Shown here one piece after another: positions 41,287 to 42,517 of a stretch of 42,517 nucleotides of DNA. The stretch comes from Paenibacillus sp. VTT E-133291. Its GTDB lineage: Bacteria; Bacillota; Bacilli; Paenibacillales; Paenibacillaceae. The stretch is taken from contig NZ_NFVA01000062.1 in assembly GCF_002264395.1 (NCBI RefSeq), forward strand, positions 1-42,517, written 5' to 3'. Position 1 is the stretch's first letter. Each line of letters begins with the position of its first letter. Below the pieces are notes generated by a model that did no database searches, was not told the DNA's origin, and saw only the letters and a program-made list of their open reading frames with translations. The position numbers and the translations under genes are program-made.

Positions 41287-42267
41287 TTACAGAAGGCTCT
41301 CTTTAGTTGTACGCTTGAAGATTCCATTAATCGTAAACAGCAGGATTACACTGATCACTGAGTTGAATATATTGATCGCGGTACCGTAGGAATATCTCGC
41401 CATGCCTAGTCCGTATTTCAGAGAGTACAGATCCAGCACCTGAGAATAATCGGTAACGAGGTTGTTTCCAAGCAAGAATTGCTTCTCAAAGCCGATATTC
41501 AGCAAATTACCAATCGACATAATGAGTAGCACTGTAATAGTCGGCCGGATACCTGGAAGGGTAATATGCCATACTTGGCGAAGCCTGCTGGCTCCGTCTA
41601 CCCGGGCCGCTTCGTACAGTTCAGGTCCGATACCCGAGATAGCTGCAAGGTAGATAATCGCATTCCACCCGGTTTCTTTCCACACATCTGATAAAGTAAC
41701 GATTCCCCAGAAGAGATGGCCCTGAGCCATGAACTGAATAGGTGAGTCTATAAATCCAATTGTTAACAAGAGATCGTTTACAAGACCATTTTCACTAGAT
41801 AACATTTTAGTTACAATCCCCGCTGCAACCACCCAAGATACAAAGTGGGGCAAATACGAGACCGTCTGAGCAAATCGTTTAAAAAATCCGAGGCGAACTT
41901 CGTTTAGCAATATTGCAAACGTTATCGGAAAGATAAAGCCTGCGATGAGACCCATTCCACTCATCGCCAGCGTATTACGCAGCGCCAGAAGGAATTGCGA
42001 GTCACTGAACAGTGTCTTAAAGTGTTCAAAACCTACCCATTCTTGTTCAAAAAAGCCACGTGCGGGCTTGTACTTTTGAAAAGCCATCGTCCAGCCCCAT
42101 AAGGGGAGATAACTGAAAACGAATGCCCAGATGACAAAAGGTATCGACATCATCCACAAATACTTTTGATTCTTAAAGCTTCTCCAAAACCGTCCTCCTG
42201 AAGCAGGCTTTTTGTTGCGCATTCGGGTGTCCGGCGGGATTTGAGCAGTTACTGTGTCCGCTTTCAT
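41287..42267 (-). CDS. Carbohydrate ABC transporter permease (LplB type)
   Basis: This 326-residue permease begins with a basic cytosolic tail (NKKPASGGRFWRSFKNQKYLW), has six hydrophobic helices, and carries the EAA loop GPELYEAARVDGASRLRQVWHITLPGIRP. It is the LplB/YtcO-like partner of the permease that follows. It is the first gene of the operon, with GAGGAGGGG before the ATG and a perfect cre site 36 bp upstream, which suggests CcpA repression by preferred sugars. Confidence 0.9.
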   Translation of the reverse strand: MKADTVTAQIPPDTRMRNKKPASGGRFWRSFKNQKYLWMMSIPFVIWAFVFSYLPLWGWTMAFQKYKPARGFFEQEWVGFEHFKTLFSDSQFLLALRNTLAMSGMGLIAGFIFPITFAILLNEVRLGFFKRFAQTVSYLPHFVSWVVAAGIVTKMLSSENGLVNDLLLTIGFIDSPIQFMAQGHLFWGIVTLSDVWKETGWNAIIYLAAISGIGPELYEAARVDGASRLRQVWHITLPGIRPTITVLLIMSIGNLLNIGFEKQFLLGNNLVTDYSQVLDLYSLKYGLGMARYSYGTAINIFNSVISVILLFTINGIFKRTTKESLL

Positions 42268-42302
42268 AAAGCCCCTCCTCTCTATGTCATAATTCTAAAA
42301 CT

Positions 42303-42317
42303 TTGTAAGCGATTGCA
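42303..42317 (-). promoter_or_regulatory. Catabolite-responsive element (cre) for CcpA
   Basis: TTGTAAGCGATTGCA matches the degenerate cre consensus WTGNAANCGNWNNCW at every fixed position. It lies in the leader region of the sugar transporter operon, 36 bp before its first start codon. Confidence 0.7.
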
Positions 42318-42409
42318 GTACCCTATAAATTCGACTTAAAATCAGGTGAAAATTAGAGATTTTTGTCCGGGGTGAATTCTCATTTCGGCTCATCGACACA
42401 GGGGGGCTA

Positions 42410-42517
42410 ATGCTGCTGGCGTCTGCATTATTCTTTGGATTGGACTTCTGGAAACACTCACCTGGATGTAAGTCGCTACGCGGAATATTTGGACTTCCGA
42501 TCGCTGTTATCCTCAGA
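42410..42517 (+). other. Open frame running off the window edge, status unclear
   Basis: From ATG 42410, preceded by GGGGGG at short distance, 36 codons stay open to the window end (MLLASALFFGLDFWKHS...). The start is hydrophobic, so it could be a membrane protein diverging from the ABC operon. It is too short to name. Confidence 0.25.

Noticed and set aside
42268..42517. Minus-strand open frame entering from the right edge
   Set aside because: It has no recognisable motif and a composition unlike a protein; it ends just before the cre site.

Overview
The window looks like a chromosomal segment of a Paenibacillus-like, spore-forming Firmicute. The signs are a YyaC-type spore protease, SdpR/SdpI, a Bacillus-style rsbV-rsbW-sigB cluster, YfkK, YpgR/CvfC, a lysine riboswitch, and an LplB/YtcP-type sugar ABC transporter with a large lipoprotein binding protein and no ATPase gene beside it. 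GC content is moderate, with a few GC-rich stretches inside genes. I saw no rRNA, tRNA, insertion sequence, integrase or CRISPR array.

Layout. 0-1.9 kb: a tight minus-strand operon (DedA membrane protein, monothiol thioredoxin-fold protein, glyoxalase II-like hydrolase). 2.2-3.2 kb: sdpR-sdpI with a clear palindromic operator but no toxin genes. 3.2-5.6 kb: an O-antigen-ligase-like polymerase with TPR tail and a GC-rich core. 5.6-5.9 kb: four regularly spaced palindromes. 5.9-11.8 kb: housekeeping genes (methyltransferase, PhzF, DUF6483, alpha/beta hydrolase, yyaC, yfkK, asparaginase II). 12.2-24.3 kb: a general stress island holding YtxH-like and DUF5665 proteins, sigB-rsbW-rsbV, two hybrid histidine kinases, a CheR-type methyltransferase, a response-regulator PP2C phosphatase, a YtxG-like protein and a DUF1328 peptide. 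24.4-31 kb: secreted and envelope proteins, a CDF exporter, a broken phosphoglycerate-mutase-like gene, an ABC-F ATPase and a metallo-hydrolase. 31.1-34.2 kb: the CvfC-like scaffold protein and a lysine-riboswitch-controlled lysine permease. 34.2-42.5 kb: a second set of palindromes, a transglutaminase-like protein, and a sugar ABC transporter operon with a GH95 fucosidase under a perfect cre site.

How the parts work together. The stress island can be read as a full partner-switching circuit. RsbW holds SigB, RsbV releases it when dephosphorylated, and the PP2C response regulator would dephosphorylate RsbV when activated by the hybrid kinase encoded directly beside it. The CheR-like protein probably methylates that kinase. 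This matches the RsbK-RsbM-RsbY design known from the Bacillus cereus group, with a second RR-HK-RR hybrid kinase added. Sigma-B-like promoter sequences lie before rsbV, before the phosphatase gene and before nearby ytxG-, ytxH- and DUF1328-like genes, which suggests autoregulation and a local regulon.

The most unusual non-coding structure is a pair of intergenic arrays, at 5.7 kb and 34.4 kb. Their palindromes differ in sequence but are spaced identically (51, 62, 51 bp and 51, 62 bp). A third dispersed repeat occurs three times (start of window, 1.9 kb and 24.8 kb).
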